Shown: positions 25,355 to 36,292, numbered from the stretch's first letter. The stretch is DNA of 59,716 nt from Clostridia bacterium (GCA_014859095.1 JACUUV010000011.1:1-59716), one strand, 5' to 3'. Numbers and translations are program-made. Notes: generated by a model from the sequence alone, not told the origin.

Positions 25355-26332
25355 TTGAAACGTCGAAAAAACGTGAGTTATGCAAAATACGGATACATTT
25401 TTAGCTTACCTTTTATCCTTGCATTTTTGATTTTTTCGCTGTATCCAACGATATATACAGCAGTTCTTGGATTTACAGACTATAAGGGGTTAGCAGCAAC
25501 ATCGTGGAGCTTTCTGGATAATCCATTTGACAATTTTATATCTGTATTCAATAATGGTTCGTTCAGGCAATCTTTGGTCAACACTTTTATTATTTGGATT
25601 GTAAACTTTACACCTCAAATTCTTTTGGCCTTGGTGCTTACAGCCTGGTTCACATCCAGACGTAACAAACTCAGGGGTAAAGGATTGTTCAAAGTACTCT
25701 TTTACTTGCCAAATATCATAACAGCTGCAAGTATCGCAATTTTATTTTATTCATTGTTTGGATATCCAGTAAGTCCTGTCAATAGTCTGCTCATGAAACT
25801 TGGAATAGTGGATGGTCCGGTGTTCTTTTTGGTCAACAAAGCTTACGCCAGAGGCATTGTCTCCTTTATACAATTTTGGATGTGGTATGGCTACACCATG
25901 ATTATTCTCACATCCGGGGTTCTGGGAATTAATCCTGAAATATACGAAGCCGGTGAAATTGACGGGGCGACAGGCATTCAGGCATTTTTCTATATAACAC
26001 TTCCGAATTTGAAAACAATTTTGCTTTATGTCTTGATCACTAGTATGATCGGTGGTTTGAATATGTTTGATATACCAAAGCTTTTCATGCAAGGTGGACC
26101 TGACAATTCAACACTTACAACCAGCGTGTTTATCTACAATCAGGCATTCAGTGGTAGCTATTTATATAATAGGGCAGCAGCGGCCAGTATGATCATGTTT
26201 TTAATCATCGCCATATTTTCAGCAATCTTATTCTTCCTGATGAGAGATAAGGGTGAGATTCAGATTCAAAAGGAAGCGAAACTGCTTAAGAAAGAACGCG
26301 CTAGACTAGCAAAAAGTCAGGAGGCCATGTAG
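25355..26332 (+). CDS. Sugar ABC transporter permease (MalF type)
   Basis: 325 residues; TTG start at 25355 with GGAGGTGAG upstream and no better ATG. About six membrane segments; the EAA loop is EIYEAGEIDGATGIQAFFYI, which contacts the ATPase. It pairs with the next gene and needs an external ATPase, probably the msmK product. Confidence 0.92.
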   Translation: MKRRKNVSYAKYGYIFSLPFILAFLIFSLYPTIYTAVLGFTDYKGLAATSWSFLDNPFDNFISVFNNGSFRQSLVNTFIIWIVNFTPQILLALVLTAWFTSRRNKLRGKGLFKVLFYLPNIITAASIAILFYSLFGYPVSPVNSLLMKLGIVDGPVFFLVNKAYARGIVSFIQFWMWYGYTMIILTSGVLGINPEIYEAGEIDGATGIQAFFYITLPNLKTILLYVLITSMIGGLNMFDIPKLFMQGGPDNSTLTTSVFIYNQAFSGSYLYNRAAAASMIMFLIIAIFSAILFFLMRDKGEIQIQKEAKLLKKERARLAKSQEAM

Positions 26333-26333
26333 T

Positions 26334-27182
26334 ATGTCAAAGACAAGAAAAAAACGAGGAATACTTTTTAGAGTCGTTGCCTATACAGTATGTCTTTTAC
26401 TGGCAATCTTGAGTGTTTTACCATTTTGGATTATGTTTGTGAACGCGACTCGTGACACTTTTCAGATTCAACAAGATGCAATATCACTGATCCCATCCTC
26501 ACATTTGATGAGCAATATAAAAATTTTGCTTGGAAAAACATTCGATCCTATAAAGGGACTTAAAAACTCAATGATCGTATCGACGGCATCCACAATATTG
26601 ACCATTTATTTTTCAGCACTCACAGCTTACGCTTTGGTAGCGTACAATTGGAAATTGAGAAAGCCGTTTTTCACATTTATTCTTGCAGTTATGATGATTC
26701 CAGCACAGGTATCGGTCATTGGATTTTATCAATTCATGTATAAAATAGGTATGACCAACAACTTCATGGCGCTGATTTTACCTGCAATGGCAGTACCTGC
26801 GGCGGTATTTTTCATGAGACAGTTCATGATAGTCTCTTTACCGCTCGAACTTGTAGAGGCGTCTCGAATCGATGGTGCCAGTGAATTTTACACATTCAAT
26901 AAAATCGTTTTGCCGATTATGAAGCCAGCAATGGCGACTCAGGCGATTTTCACATTTGTTTCAAGCTGGAACAGTCTGTTTCTGCCACTTGTACTCCTCA
27001 CCGACAGTGACAAGTATACCATGCCGATCATGGTGAGTTTGCTTCGTGGAGACATTTATAAAACTGAATATGGTGCGGTATATTTAGGGCTTGCCCTGAC
27101 AGTTCTACCGCTTTTCGTTGCCTACTTCCTACTCTCAAAGTACATTATAGAGGGTGTGGCGCTTGGTGGTGTCAAAGGATAG
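26334..27182 (+). CDS. Sugar ABC transporter permease (MalG type)
   Basis: 282 residues with about six membrane segments and an EAA loop LVEASRIDGASEFYTFNKIV. It starts one base after the preceding stop (ribosome site GGAGGCC inside the end of the upstream gene). It completes the importer. Confidence 0.92.
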   Translation: MSKTRKKRGILFRVVAYTVCLLLAILSVLPFWIMFVNATRDTFQIQQDAISLIPSSHLMSNIKILLGKTFDPIKGLKNSMIVSTASTILTIYFSALTAYALVAYNWKLRKPFFTFILAVMMIPAQVSVIGFYQFMYKIGMTNNFMALILPAMAVPAAVFFMRQFMIVSLPLELVEASRIDGASEFYTFNKIVLPIMKPAMATQAIFTFVSSWNSLFLPLVLLTDSDKYTMPIMVSLLRGDIYKTEYGAVYLGLALTVLPLFVAYFLLSKYIIEGVALGGVKG

Positions 27183-27206
27183 AACTTAATTATTGAGGAG
27201 GATTTT

Positions 27207-28517
27207 ATGGAATATTTCAAAAATATTGGAAAAATCAAATTTGAAGGGGAATCTTCTAATAACCCTTTGGCCTTTAAATACTATGATCCAGAGAAAATTG
27301 TATCTGGGAAACCTATGAAAGAACATCTTCGATTTGCCATGAGTTACTGGCACACGCTTACTGGAGAAGGATCAGATCCATTTGGGACAGGCACCATGGA
27401 AAGACCATGGAATGAACTATCTGGACTGGAAAAGTCAAAACTGCGTGCTGACATCGGTTTTGAACTTATGGAAAAACTAGGTGTTGAATACTTCTGTTTC
27501 CATGATCTGGACATTGCTCCAGAAGGCGATAGTCTTAAAGAAAAAAATAAGAATCTCGATGAGATGGTTGCTTATATTGAAGGATTGATGGAGAAGACAG
27601 GGATCAAATGCCTCTGGGGAACAACAAATGCATTCACTCACAAAAGATTTGTACACGGCGCTTCCACTTCTCCAAATGCAGATGTATTCGCATATGCAGC
27701 CGCACAAGTTAAAAAAGCCATGGAGGTCACCCAAAAATTAGGGGGAGAAAACTATGTGTTCTGGGGTGGTCGTGAAGGCTACGAGACACTGCTCAACACC
27801 AACACAGAACTTGAACTCGACAATCTCGGACGGTTCCTGCAAATGGCTGTGGATTACAAAGAGAAAATCGGCTTTACTGGACAACTGCTCATCGAACCAA
27901 AACCGAAAGAACCAACCAAACACCAGTATGACTTCGATACATCAACCGTCATCGGATTCTTAAGAAAGTACAATCTTCAGGACCATTACAAATTGAATAT
28001 CGAAGCCAATCACGCGACACTGGCTATGCATACTTTTGAACATGAACTCAACATGGCAAGAATCAACGGCATGCTGGGCTCAATCGATGCCAATCAAGGC
28101 GATTTGCTTCTCGGATGGGATACAGATCAGTTCCCGACAAACATTTATGATGCAGTACTGGCTATGATCGAGGTCCTCAGAAATGGCGGAATCGCTCCAG
28201 GAGGACTCAACTTCGACTCAAAAGTAAGAAGAGGCTCTTTTGAGATGGATGACCTGTTCTACGCTTATATCGCTGGAATGGACACTTTTGCCAAAGGACT
28301 TCTTATCGCAGATCAAATCGTTTCAGATGGTAAATTTGACAAGTTGATGAAAGAAAGATATTCAAGCTATGAGAGTGGTATCGGCGCTAAAATTGTGAGT
28401 GGTGAAGTTGGCTTTGAGGAACTGGCAGAATATGCGCAAGAGCTTGGCGAAATCAAAAACACATCGGGTCGTCAGGAACTTCTTGAAAATATCTTGAATC
28501 AGTATATTTACAAATAA
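27207..28517 (+). CDS. xylA: Xylose isomerase
   Basis: 436 residues, class II length. It converts D-xylose to D-xylulose. The catalytic His is in [12 protein letters not shown], metal-ligand regions in [16 protein letters not shown] and [20 protein letters not shown], and DANQGD follows. GGAGGATTTT precedes the ATG. It is in one operon with the xylosidase, importer and xylB, under LacI-type control. Confidence 0.97.
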   Translation: MEYFKNIGKIKFEGESSNNPLAFKYYDPEKIVSGKPMKEHLRFAMSYWHTLTGEGSDPFGTGTMERPWNELSGLEKSKLRADIGFELMEKLGVEYFCFHDLDIAPEGDSLKEKNKNLDEMVAYIEGLMEKTGIKCLWGTTNAFTHKRFVHGASTSPNADVFAYAAAQVKKAMEVTQKLGGENYVFWGGREGYETLLNTNTELELDNLGRFLQMAVDYKEKIGFTGQLLIEPKPKEPTKHQYDFDTSTVIGFLRKYNLQDHYKLNIEANHATLAMHTFEHELNMARINGMLGSIDANQGDLLLGWDTDQFPTNIYDAVLAMIEVLRNGGIAPGGLNFDSKVRRGSFEMDDLFYAYIAGMDTFAKGLLIADQIVSDGKFDKLMKERYSSYESGIGAKIVSGEVGFEELAEYAQELGEIKNTSGRQELLENILNQYIYK

Positions 28518-28549
28518 GTTCAATCCACATTCTGTCTAAGGAGTTGACT

Positions 28550-30007
28550 ATGTATATTGGAATAGATTTAGGTACTTCTTCAGTTAAAGTCCTGCTCATC
28601 ACAGGAACTGGTAAAATAATCGATGAAGCTACAGAAGAATACCCTGTGTATTATCCCCATACCAATTGGGCTGAGCAAAATCCAGAAGATTGGTGGCAGG
28701 GGACACTTACTGCACTAAAGAAACTGATTGATGCGAATCAAAATGTCAAAGATGATATCAGAGGCATAGGATTCAGTGGACAGATGCATGGTATGGTCGC
28801 ACTTGACGAGATGGGCGAAGTTCTGACTCCAGCCATTTTATGGTGTGATCAAAGAACGTCGGATGAATGCTTTGATATCACAAAGCATTTTGGGATGAAG
28901 AAACTTGGTGAACTGGTAGGGAACAAAGCCCTCACCGGATTCACCGCACCAAAAATACTCTGGCTTAAAAAGCACCATCCTGAGATCTTTCAAAAGGTGG
29001 ACATGTATCTTTTACCTAAAGATTATATCAACTATATGTTGTCAGGTGTTTATGCAACTGATTACTCTGATGCTTCAGGCATGTTGCTACTGGATGTGCA
29101 GAATAAATGTTACTCAAAACCTATGCTTGAATTCATTGGAATCACTGAAAAACAATTGCCTGAACTTCATGAATCCTTTGCGGTAACTGGAAACCTTTCA
29201 GATGAAATCAAATCAATACTTGGACTTTCACAAGACGTTATCATAGTCGCGGGTGCTGGTGATCAGGCTGCTGGTGCCATAGGTACAGGGACAGTCGGTG
29301 AAGGCGTAGTTTCAGTGACTTTAGGTACATCTGGAGTGGTCTTTGCGGCTCATGATGATTATAAGATGGATTCAGAGAACAGACTTCATGCATTTTGTCA
29401 TGCTAGTGGTAAGTATCATTCTATGGGAGTCATGCTATCTGCTGCAAGTAGTCTTAAATGGTGGTCTGATGAAGTCGCTAAGGATTCCATTGATCATCTG
29501 CTTGATGAGGTGGATAAAAAAATATCGGATGTGATTTTCCTTCCATATTTGATGGGCGAAAGAACGCCTTATGCCAATCCAAATGCCAGAGGCACTTTTA
29601 TCGGAATGGACATGAACAGCGGCCGAGCAGAAATGACAAAAGCAGTACTCGAAGGAGTAGCTTTTGGTCTTAAAGATTCACTGGACATTCTAAAAGATAT
29701 GGGCGTTCCCGTGAATGAAATAAGGGTTATTGGTGGTGGTGCAAGAAGCCAAAAGTGGCGTCAAATCATTGCGGATGTTTTCGGACATGAAATTGTAGGC
29801 ATCAATACCAATCAAGGTGGTGCACTTGGAGCTGCTATTCTAGCGGCTGTAGGTGAGGGCATCTATGAAACGGTTGAAGAAGCCACAAAAGTGATGATTC
29901 AAACCGTTGATTCAACTAAGCCCGAATCTGCAAACGTAGCCATTTATCTCGAGAAGCATAAAAAGTATAATAGTTTGTATCAATACTTGGAACCATATTT
30001 TGCATAG
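28550..30007 (+). CDS. xylB: Xylulokinase
   Basis: 485 residues from ATG 28550 (AAGGAG six bases upstream; an in-frame TTG at 28544 is too close to it). FGGY family kinase: MYIGIDLGTSSVKVLL at the start, GFSGQMHGMV with the substrate contacts, the catalytic Asp region VAGAGDQAAGAIGTG and the C-terminal IRVIGGGARSQKW. It makes xylulose 5-phosphate for the pentose phosphate pathway. A strong terminator follows. Confidence 0.96.
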   Translation: MYIGIDLGTSSVKVLLITGTGKIIDEATEEYPVYYPHTNWAEQNPEDWWQGTLTALKKLIDANQNVKDDIRGIGFSGQMHGMVALDEMGEVLTPAILWCDQRTSDECFDITKHFGMKKLGELVGNKALTGFTAPKILWLKKHHPEIFQKVDMYLLPKDYINYMLSGVYATDYSDASGMLLLDVQNKCYSKPMLEFIGITEKQLPELHESFAVTGNLSDEIKSILGLSQDVIIVAGAGDQAAGAIGTGTVGEGVVSVTLGTSGVVFAAHDDYKMDSENRLHAFCHASGKYHSMGVMLSAASSLKWWSDEVAKDSIDHLLDEVDKKISDVIFLPYLMGERTPYANPNARGTFIGMDMNSGRAEMTKAVLEGVAFGLKDSLDILKDMGVPVNEIRVIGGGARSQKWRQIIADVFGHEIVGINTNQGGALGAAILAAVGEGIYETVEEATKVMIQTVDSTKPESANVAIYLEKHKKYNSLYQYLEPYFA

Positions 30008-30018
30008 TTAAATTCTAG

Positions 30019-30054
30019 AAAAAACCACGATGTTTTGACTGTCGTGGTTTTTTT
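30019..30054 (+). terminator. Terminator of the xylose operon
   Basis: AAAAAACCACGA and TCGTGGTTTTTTT around an 11-base loop. Confidence 0.88.
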
Positions 30055-30125
30055 ACTTTGATAGGGTAAAAACTGTAAGAGAAGCATATATGATATTACA
30101 AAAGAAGGAGTGAAAAATTTGAGTG

Positions 30126-30162
30126 ATCAAAAAACACAACCTATTTTTAAGGTTGTGCTTTT
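30126..30162 (-). terminator. Terminator of the VOC gene
   Basis: On the minus strand, GCACAACCT and AGGTTGTGTTTTTT flank a short loop; the stem begins at the stop codon. Confidence 0.75.
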
Positions 30163-30542
30163 GCAAATGCAATGATGTTGCCATCAAAATCTGAAACATA
30201 AGAAGTGTAATCACCCCAATTTCTTTGCTTTGCCTCGCTGATTCCCCTTGCACCGAGATTTAGTGCTCTCTCGTAATATGCCTCTGGTGAATCCACATAA
30301 AGGTAAATCTCACATCTGGGATAAGCCGTGTTCTGATTAGGGTTGTCAATGTTGCCTTCCAATATCTCCACTATACCATTTCCAGGGAGTAGACCGATGT
30401 ATGTGGTATCGTTGAGCTGGATTTCGGTCATCCCGTCCACGTCAAGTGCGGGAGCTCTATCAAAGAGTGCGGTATATAAATCCTTTGACTTGTTTTGGTC
30501 CTCTACATATACAATGAAATTGATTTTGCTAGTATTGATCAT
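30147..30542 (-). CDS. VOC family (glyoxalase/bleomycin-resistance fold) protein
   Basis: 131 residues, one vicinal-oxygen-chelate domain pair: NFIVYVEDQNKSKDLYTALF in the first half and EIYLYVDSPEAYYERALNLG then YVSDFDGNIIAFAK in the second. The Glu/His metal positions are only partly conserved. The substrate is unknown; it may be a metal-free binding member. It is monocistronic. Confidence 0.82.
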   Translation of the reverse strand: MINTSKINFIVYVEDQNKSKDLYTALFDRAPALDVDGMTEIQLNDTTYIGLLPGNGIVEILEGNIDNPNQNTAYPRCEIYLYVDSPEAYYERALNLGARGISEAKQRNWGDYTSYVSDFDGNIIAFAKAQP

Positions 30543-30679
30543 AAATACCTCTCATTCATATCATTTAGATGATTAGTGTCTTTTTATGTTACATCTTATT
30601 TTAACATAATTATGTAGTGACGCAAATATGAGAGTTGACTCTATAACGTGATATAATGAATTAATAGTGGAGGTGTGAT

Positions 30680-31510
30680 TTGAAAATAAAGATCATATTG
30701 GTTTTGGTTATTATAATTGTATTTTCTGTATGGCAAAACAATAGCATCATAACAACACAAATTGAAAGATCAAATAGTAAAATTCCGGATGCGTTTGATG
30801 AGTTCACTATTGTTCAAATCTCAGATCTTCACAACAAGGTATTTCGAACCAATCAGAGTTCACTTTTAAAGAGTGTCATAGAAGCTTCTCCAGACATTAT
30901 TGTGATTACCGGTGACCTTGTGGACAGAAGGAAGTACGATCTTGATGATGCGATGTTATTTATCGATGGAGCCGTTAGGATTGCACCTGTGTACTTTGTA
31001 TCTGGTAATCATGAAGCGTGGTCTGGTGAGTATGTTGAAATTTCAAAACGGCTCACAGATGCCGGTGTGATAATTCTTGATGACGAGAAAATCAAACTGG
31101 ATAGAAGTGGGGAAGTTGTTGAACTCTTAGGATTATCCGATCCCGACTTTTTCACTTCCTCATACCTGGAAGGCACAAAATATTCCAATTTAGAAAAAAG
31201 TCTCATAGATATGTCAGATGAATCCGTATTCCAAATCTTACTCTCGCATAGACCGGAACTTTTTGACCTTTATGTCGACCATAACATTGATTTGATTTTC
31301 TCAGGTCACGCACATGGCGGCCAGTTCAGACTCCCTCGAATCGGAGGGGTGATTGCACCGGACCAAGGATTCATGCCAAAGTATACCAGTGGTTCCTATA
31401 AGGAAGACCAGTCGACAATGGTAGTCAGCAGAGGTCTCGGAAATAGTATTATACCTGTTCGAATTTTCAATAGACCTGAAATAGTAGTTGTGACGCTTAA
31501 AAGCAAATGA
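30680..31510 (+). CDS. Membrane-anchored calcineurin-like metallophosphoesterase
   Basis: 276 residues; TTG start at 30680 behind GGAGGTG. Residues 1-20 form one N-terminal membrane anchor. The metal-binding motifs appear in order: VQISDLHNK, ITGDLVDRR, VSGNHEAWS, LLSHRPE and FSGHAHGGQFRLP. It resembles the YkuE/YaeI group, which act at the envelope on lipid or UDP-linked substrates. The stop codon overlaps the ATG of the truncated acetyltransferase gene. Confidence 0.9.
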   Translation: MKIKIILVLVIIIVFSVWQNNSIITTQIERSNSKIPDAFDEFTIVQISDLHNKVFRTNQSSLLKSVIEASPDIIVITGDLVDRRKYDLDDAMLFIDGAVRIAPVYFVSGNHEAWSGEYVEISKRLTDAGVIILDDEKIKLDRSGEVVELLGLSDPDFFTSSYLEGTKYSNLEKSLIDMSDESVFQILLSHRPELFDLYVDHNIDLIFSGHAHGGQFRLPRIGGVIAPDQGFMPKYTSGSYKEDQSTMVVSRGLGNSIIPVRIFNRPEIVVVTLKSK

Positions 31511-31875
31511 AATCGCTTCAATACTACATAAACATGCAAAAGACCGAAGGCTTCTCTCCCTATGTGGTGGTGCTCAAAGAAATCGGAGAAGTGGTGGGGG
31601 TTTGTGGGTTCAATCCACCAGATCATGGATGCGATGCCGAGTTGATGTATCATTTCAAGAGAGCACACTGGGGAAATGGATACGCCACTGAGGCTGCCGG
31701 AGCCTGTGTGAATTATGCAACACAACTCGAAAGCATCAATGTTTTAGGAGCTTCAATCGACCCTGAAAACACATCTTCTGAGAACGTATTGAGCAAACTC
31801 GGTTTTTATAGTGTAGGAGAGAAGTGGTGTGAGCAAACAGGTCAGAATGAACCTTATTACAAAAAAGAAATATAG
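31507..31875 (+). pseudogene. N-terminally truncated GNAT acetyltransferase (RimJ/RimL-like)
   Basis: 122 residues in a group usually near 170-180. The retained part runs from VVLKEIGEVVGVCGFNPPD through HWGNGYATEAAGACVNYA, which holds the acetyl-CoA loop, to NVLSKLGFYSVGEKW. The first 50 or so residues, with strands beta1-2, are absent, and the frame starts inside the end of the upstream phosphoesterase gene (ATGA). I infer a deletion that fused the two loci. A residual function cannot be excluded. Confidence 0.6.
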
Positions 31876-31879
31876 ATAC

Positions 31880-31906
31880 TAAAGCCGGTAACCACCGGCT
31901 TTTTTG
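31880..31906 (+). terminator. Terminator
   Basis: AAAGCCGGT-AACC-ACCGGCTTTTTT just after the truncated acetyltransferase frame. Confidence 0.88.
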
Positions 31907-31985
31907 ATGCGAAATGTCCGTCGAGTCACCAGTTTTCAAAAGGGTATATATCAGAATAGGCAGTAAATGTATAGGAGATGAAAAC

Positions 31986-33700
31986 ATGGATCGAAAGAAT
32001 AGACCAAAAGGTAGAGAAAAGCGCGTCGGTTCAGGAAGTGTTAAAGTTGAGAAAAGGGGAAGTGGCTTAGGGAGACAATCTTCTGGACCTGTAGGGGGGA
32101 TTGGTGGATTGGGATCCGATTCGCCACTTGTGGATTTAGGATCAAGCCTTGGAACAAACAATCAAGGGTCACCTCCTGTCGGAAAGTAATTATCCTGCAG
32201 ACAGGTATTTTCTCGTCATGTGGGACCACGGTGGCGGCTCTGTCGCAGGTTATGGCTATGATGAACATTTCAAAGGGGATACCATGACACTGGATGAGAT
32301 TGAGCGTGCTCTTTTTAATTCAGGTGTGGTATTTGATCTAATCGGATTTGATGCATGTTTGATGGCTACACTGGAAACGGCATTCGTAGTGGAACCTTAC
32401 GCTGATTATCTCATTGCTTCTGAGGAACTTGAACCTGGGATTGGTTGGTATTACACAGGGTGGTTGAATGAAATTTCCAAGAATTCCTCCATTGAAACGA
32501 TTGATCTCAGTAAGAGATTGATTGATGATTATATTCAAGAGGTTAAGAGAAATGTCCCTCAATCACAGGCGACTTTATCCTTGGTGGATCTTGCGGAACT
32601 CAGCAGTACTGTACCTGAACCATTCAGCAAATTTGCTGAGTCTACAGGCGAGCTGATTGAATCGGACAATTTTAAGAAGGTATCGGACTCAAGGGCTGGT
32701 ACCAAAGAATTTGCTGCTTCATCAAGAATCAATCAAATCGATCTCGTCGATTTTGCGAATAGATTGGGAACGCCTGAAGCATTGGCGTTTGCGGCAGCAT
32801 TAGACGGTTATGTTGCTCGGAGGTGGGCAATCAGGGGCCTCACAGGGAATCGCCTCAAATGTGATTTCGACCCTTCTGAACTCGTTTTTATCTGGGGGCA
32901 ATTTTTCATCCATAACGGGTGGAGATACTCAAAAGCCTGATTGGCTTGATACACAGCAGGTCACTGATTCTGCGGATTATTATAGTGAAAACATGATTGA
33001 TCCGGCCTCTATCGTCATCACAACTAAAGACGGAAAGCGTGTCCTCGAACTCACTGAAAAGGAATGGGATCTGGTCCACAACTTGGAGCTGGATGTGTTT
33101 ATTGATGATGGGGAAGGATTCATTGATTTAGGCAGAGATAATGTTGTAGAGTACAATGATGACGGGGACTTGATTCTTGAGTATGACGGCACTTGGATAG
33201 CAATCAATGATCAGATTGTCAGCTACTTTATGACCAGCTATGACACCAACGGAGACAATTACAAAATTTTGGGTAGAGTGCCTGCGCTGTTAAATGGAGA
33301 ACTTGTGGATATCATCTTATCATTCGACCAAGATAATCCATATGGTGAAGTATTAGGCGCGAGAATCATATATGACAATGAAAAAGAAACCCCAAATTTA
33401 CCAAAGGGGCTTCTAGAAATCAATACAGGTGATCAAATCGACTATTTGTGTGATTACTACAGCTATGAAGGTGATTTTGACGATTCCTATTACTTGGGAG
33501 AGACTTATATCGCAACTGGTGAGTGGTATATTGAGAACTTGTCGATATCAAACCTTGATTTTTTAATGAGCTACAAAATCACAGATATTTATGGCAACAG
33601 TTATTGGACTCCTGTAATTACAGATTTTTTTATTTTACACTTTTTCGCCACAGTTTTTGCAAAACTTGGCATCTTCATCGTTCAGTTCAGATCGAACTAA
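31986..33700 (+). pseudogene. Clostripain-type C11 family cysteine protease, broken in at least two places
   Basis: Three fragments in different frames. 31986-32189 (AGGAGATG upstream) has the Lys/Gly-rich N-terminus MDRKNRPKGREKRVGSG. From about 32179 comes the catalytic core, SNYPADRYFLVMWDHGGGS with the His and IGFDACLMATLE with the Cys. From about 32810 the C-terminal domain continues (KPDWLDTQQVTDSADYYSEN to ITDIYGNSYWTPVITD). Segments between the fragments are missing: a membrane anchor and N-terminal catalytic part, and a stretch after residue AALDGY. Intact relatives are secreted or anchored proteases. The end past 33625 is unrelated sequence. Confidence 0.8.
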
Positions 33701-33768
33701 AATCAACAAATCCGATTTTGCGTTTGCATTTGTGATTCGGACAAATCCATGATTGTTATTATAAATAT

Positions 33769-33807
33769 AAAAGGCTAACTGATAAAAATCAGCTAGCCTT
33801 TTTGATT
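33769..33807. terminator. Bidirectional terminator
   Basis: AAAAGGCTA-ACTGAT-AAAA-ATCAG-CTAGCCTTTTT, placed at the 3' end of the SLH-carboxypeptidase gene. Confidence 0.8.
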
Positions 33808-33809
33808 GA

Positions 33810-35135
33810 TTACCATCCAAGGAAGGAGAAGTGCATATAATCGTTGCTTGTAGGCCACGCATCGCCGCCCCAAGTGAAACCATATTTCTTAAAGGCACGG
33901 ACAACATCGCCGTCGGGTTTGATGGAGTATGGATTTTCTCCAGGAAGCCAGAATGAACCTGCAACAATTGAGCCATCTTTCCGGATCATATAATTTTCAT
34001 TGGCGTTGATATCGACTGCAAGACCTAAGTTGTGTTCCGAAGTTGAACTGGATCTCCATGAATAACCATAGATATCTTTGATTGGAAACTGTTCAGGACC
34101 TTCGTATATTTCTTTAAACACCTTTGTAAAGATATCAGCAATTGCAGAATTAACTCTTATGGTTCGTAATCCGGGTGTTTTTGTTCCGTCAGATTTCAGT
34201 GTCCATACATCAACAGTAATATTCACCATATGACTGAGAGCTTCTTCTGATGTTGCATATCTTCCAGCATCTGGAGAACCAAAAACGGCGGTATATTTTG
34301 TTGTGTTATTGCCTTGCATGACCATGAGTTCTTCATATGAATAAAGAGCTTCGAGTGGAAGGCCTCTTCTGCTACCTCTGCTGACGGAGTACTCATTGTT
34401 AACAGGATAGTTCGTGACCAGTTGCTTAAGTGCATCGTTGGATTTACTAAGTGATACGGGTTGACTGTCGGTAGCCTTAAGTGTTCTTGTCAAAATCACC
34501 ATTGCCTGTGCACGTGTAATTGGCAGTTTAGGTTCAATTTTTCCTTGATCTGTACCAGCAAGTATGCCGAGATTGATGAGTACGGATGAAGCCTGTTTAG
34601 CCCAGTCACTCACTTCTTGACCATCTGTGAACCTCAGAAGGGATTCATTGATTATCAAGTTTTTCTGCTCTTCACTTAGAGCAGTCTCTGTGCTAGAATC
34701 AAAATGGATAATCAGATTATTGATCATAACAAACATCTCTTGACGTTTGATGTTACTGATTGATCGATAAGTTCCATCGGTATAACCCGAGACAAACTCA
34801 AGTTCACTCGCGATTTGTGCATAAACATTGGGTTGATCACTGAAACGGGTGGAATTCCATGTTTCAGGCAGAGAACCTGTTAACCTTACATAAGCAAGTA
34901 CGATAGCTTCTGCGAATTCACCTCTTGTAATTGGTGCGTCCATTGAAACATCTTTAAATCTGCTTGGCATGATTTGCCATTTTATCGCTTCTTCAATTCC
35001 CTCTGTGTACCATGGAGCAACATTCTGATAACCTTCTACTGAAGATTCATAGGAAGACTCCGCAAAAGTCAGTGTTTGTGTCATTGTGAGTGTCGTAATC
35101 AAAGTGAAAACACTCAGCAATTTTATTATTTTCAT
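33810..35135 (-). CDS. S-layer-homology, M15 (VanY-type) D,D-carboxypeptidase
   Basis: 441 residues from the ATG at 35135, which has AGAGAGGTG at the right distance; an in-frame GTG two codons earlier is less likely. Signal peptide about 1-28 (ends TLTFA-ESS). Three SLH modules span about 35-215 and would bind cell-wall polymers. The C-terminal peptidase holds the M15 zinc ligands in SEHNLGLAVDIN (SxHxxGxAxD) and DYMHFSF. It probably trims peptidoglycan stem peptides at the cell surface. Confidence 0.88.
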   Translation of the reverse strand: MKIIKLLSVFTLITTLTMTQTLTFAESSYESSVEGYQNVAPWYTEGIEEAIKWQIMPSRFKDVSMDAPITRGEFAEAIVLAYVRLTGSLPETWNSTRFSDQPNVYAQIASELEFVSGYTDGTYRSISNIKRQEMFVMINNLIIHFDSSTETALSEEQKNLIINESLLRFTDGQEVSDWAKQASSVLINLGILAGTDQGKIEPKLPITRAQAMVILTRTLKATDSQPVSLSKSNDALKQLVTNYPVNNEYSVSRGSRRGLPLEALYSYEELMVMQGNNTTKYTAVFGSPDAGRYATSEEALSHMVNITVDVWTLKSDGTKTPGLRTIRVNSAIADIFTKVFKEIYEGPEQFPIKDIYGYSWRSSSTSEHNLGLAVDINANENYMIRKDGSIVAGSFWLPGENPYSIKPDGDVVRAFKKYGFTWGGDAWPTSNDYMHFSFLGW

Positions 35136-35327
35136 ATACACCTCTCTGGTTTACATAATTTGAATAGTTTCATTATAACATTTTTATTCGATAAGTATTT
35201 AATTATAATGAATATAGTGCAATGTAGGCAAAATAATGTATAATATTGGTGTCGGTTATTTCATGATATAAAAGAAAATCATCATTACTTTAAAATTATA
35301 TATTCAAGTGGTGAGGAGGACTGTTAA

Positions 35328-36269
35328 TTGAATGACACATGGTGTAAGTTGTATGCTACAGTAAAAACAAACGAATTTCAGACGATTCAAGATAATTTAG
35401 CCAAATCGACTGATTTGGCGATTATTACTGTGGACTACAAGGGCAGTCCTTTGACAGCTCACAGTGAATGCAGCAAGTTTTGCAGACAAATAAGAAAGTT
35501 GCCTGAATATGCGATTTTATGTGAAAAGTGTGATGCATATGGAGGACTTGAAGCCGCCAAGACCAAAGAACCGTTTATATATCTGTGCCATGCGAACATA
35601 ATTGATGTAGCGGTACCTATCATAGTGAACGACATGTATCTGGGGGGAATCATGGCTGGTCAAATACGACTTGCTCCAAATGAATCCAAATCCAAAATCG
35701 AACAGATTTATCGAGAAAGCAATCTTGAAATATTATTTGATTTAGATCCTGATTTGAAAAAAGATTACTACGATTTGCCTACCATCTCATTAAATAAAAT
35801 TGAAGCAACAGCGAAAATACTTGAAACGATATGTAAATATATGGTACAAAATCCTAGCGAAAAATTATTGGATGAAATTGTGAACTCAGTGGAAGTGATA
35901 CATCAAAATCAAGAATGGACAAGTTCCACAAACGAAATTCTATTAAAGCCCGCCATACTTTATATTGATAAAAACTTCAGTAGGAAAATCACTTTAAAAC
36001 AGTTGGCTCATGCATGTAATATATCTGAAAGTTATTTTAGCCGATTGTTTGCGAAGTGCTTCGGGAAAAACGTCACGGATTACATCAATGACATCAGAAT
36101 TGAAAAAGCCAAGGTTTTATTGTCAAATCCGGACATGACCGTTAACTATATTTCAAGATTTTGTGGTTTTGAGGATAGTAGTTACTTTATTAAACGTTTT
36201 AAAAAATTCACTGGAGTAACTCCTCAAGAATTTAGAAAAGTGCTAGGTGGCAATGAGATTCACAGATAG
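35328..36269 (+). CDS. PocR-domain AraC family regulator
   Basis: 313 residues; TTG start with GAGGAGGA seven bases upstream. Residues about 10-175 form a PocR ligand-binding domain (SECSKFCRQIRKLPEYAILC with a cysteine-rich C-x3-C / C-x2-C region). Residues about 205-313 are two AraC helix-turn-helix motifs (ITLKQLAHACNISESYFSRL; VNYISRFCGFEDSSYFIKRF). PocR domains sense small diols and hydrocarbons such as propanediol or glycerol derivatives. It is convergent with the dihydroxyacetone kinase-glycerol dehydrogenase operon, which it likely activates (inferred). Confidence 0.9.
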   Translation: MNDTWCKLYATVKTNEFQTIQDNLAKSTDLAIITVDYKGSPLTAHSECSKFCRQIRKLPEYAILCEKCDAYGGLEAAKTKEPFIYLCHANIIDVAVPIIVNDMYLGGIMAGQIRLAPNESKSKIEQIYRESNLEILFDLDPDLKKDYYDLPTISLNKIEATAKILETICKYMVQNPSEKLLDEIVNSVEVIHQNQEWTSSTNEILLKPAILYIDKNFSRKITLKQLAHACNISESYFSRLFAKCFGKNVTDYINDIRIEKAKVLLSNPDMTVNYISRFCGFEDSSYFIKRFKKFTGVTPQEFRKVLGGNEIHR

Positions 36270-36292
36270 GGAATGATGATAAGTCTTAAAAC

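Noticed and set aside
33635-33700. Reverse-strand frame ending DEDAKFCKNCGEKV, resembling a zinc-ribbon tail
   Set aside because: Only one CxxC pair and no sensible upstream protein; the rest of that frame is antisense to the SLH-peptidase. It is at most a scar of a lost zinc-ribbon gene.
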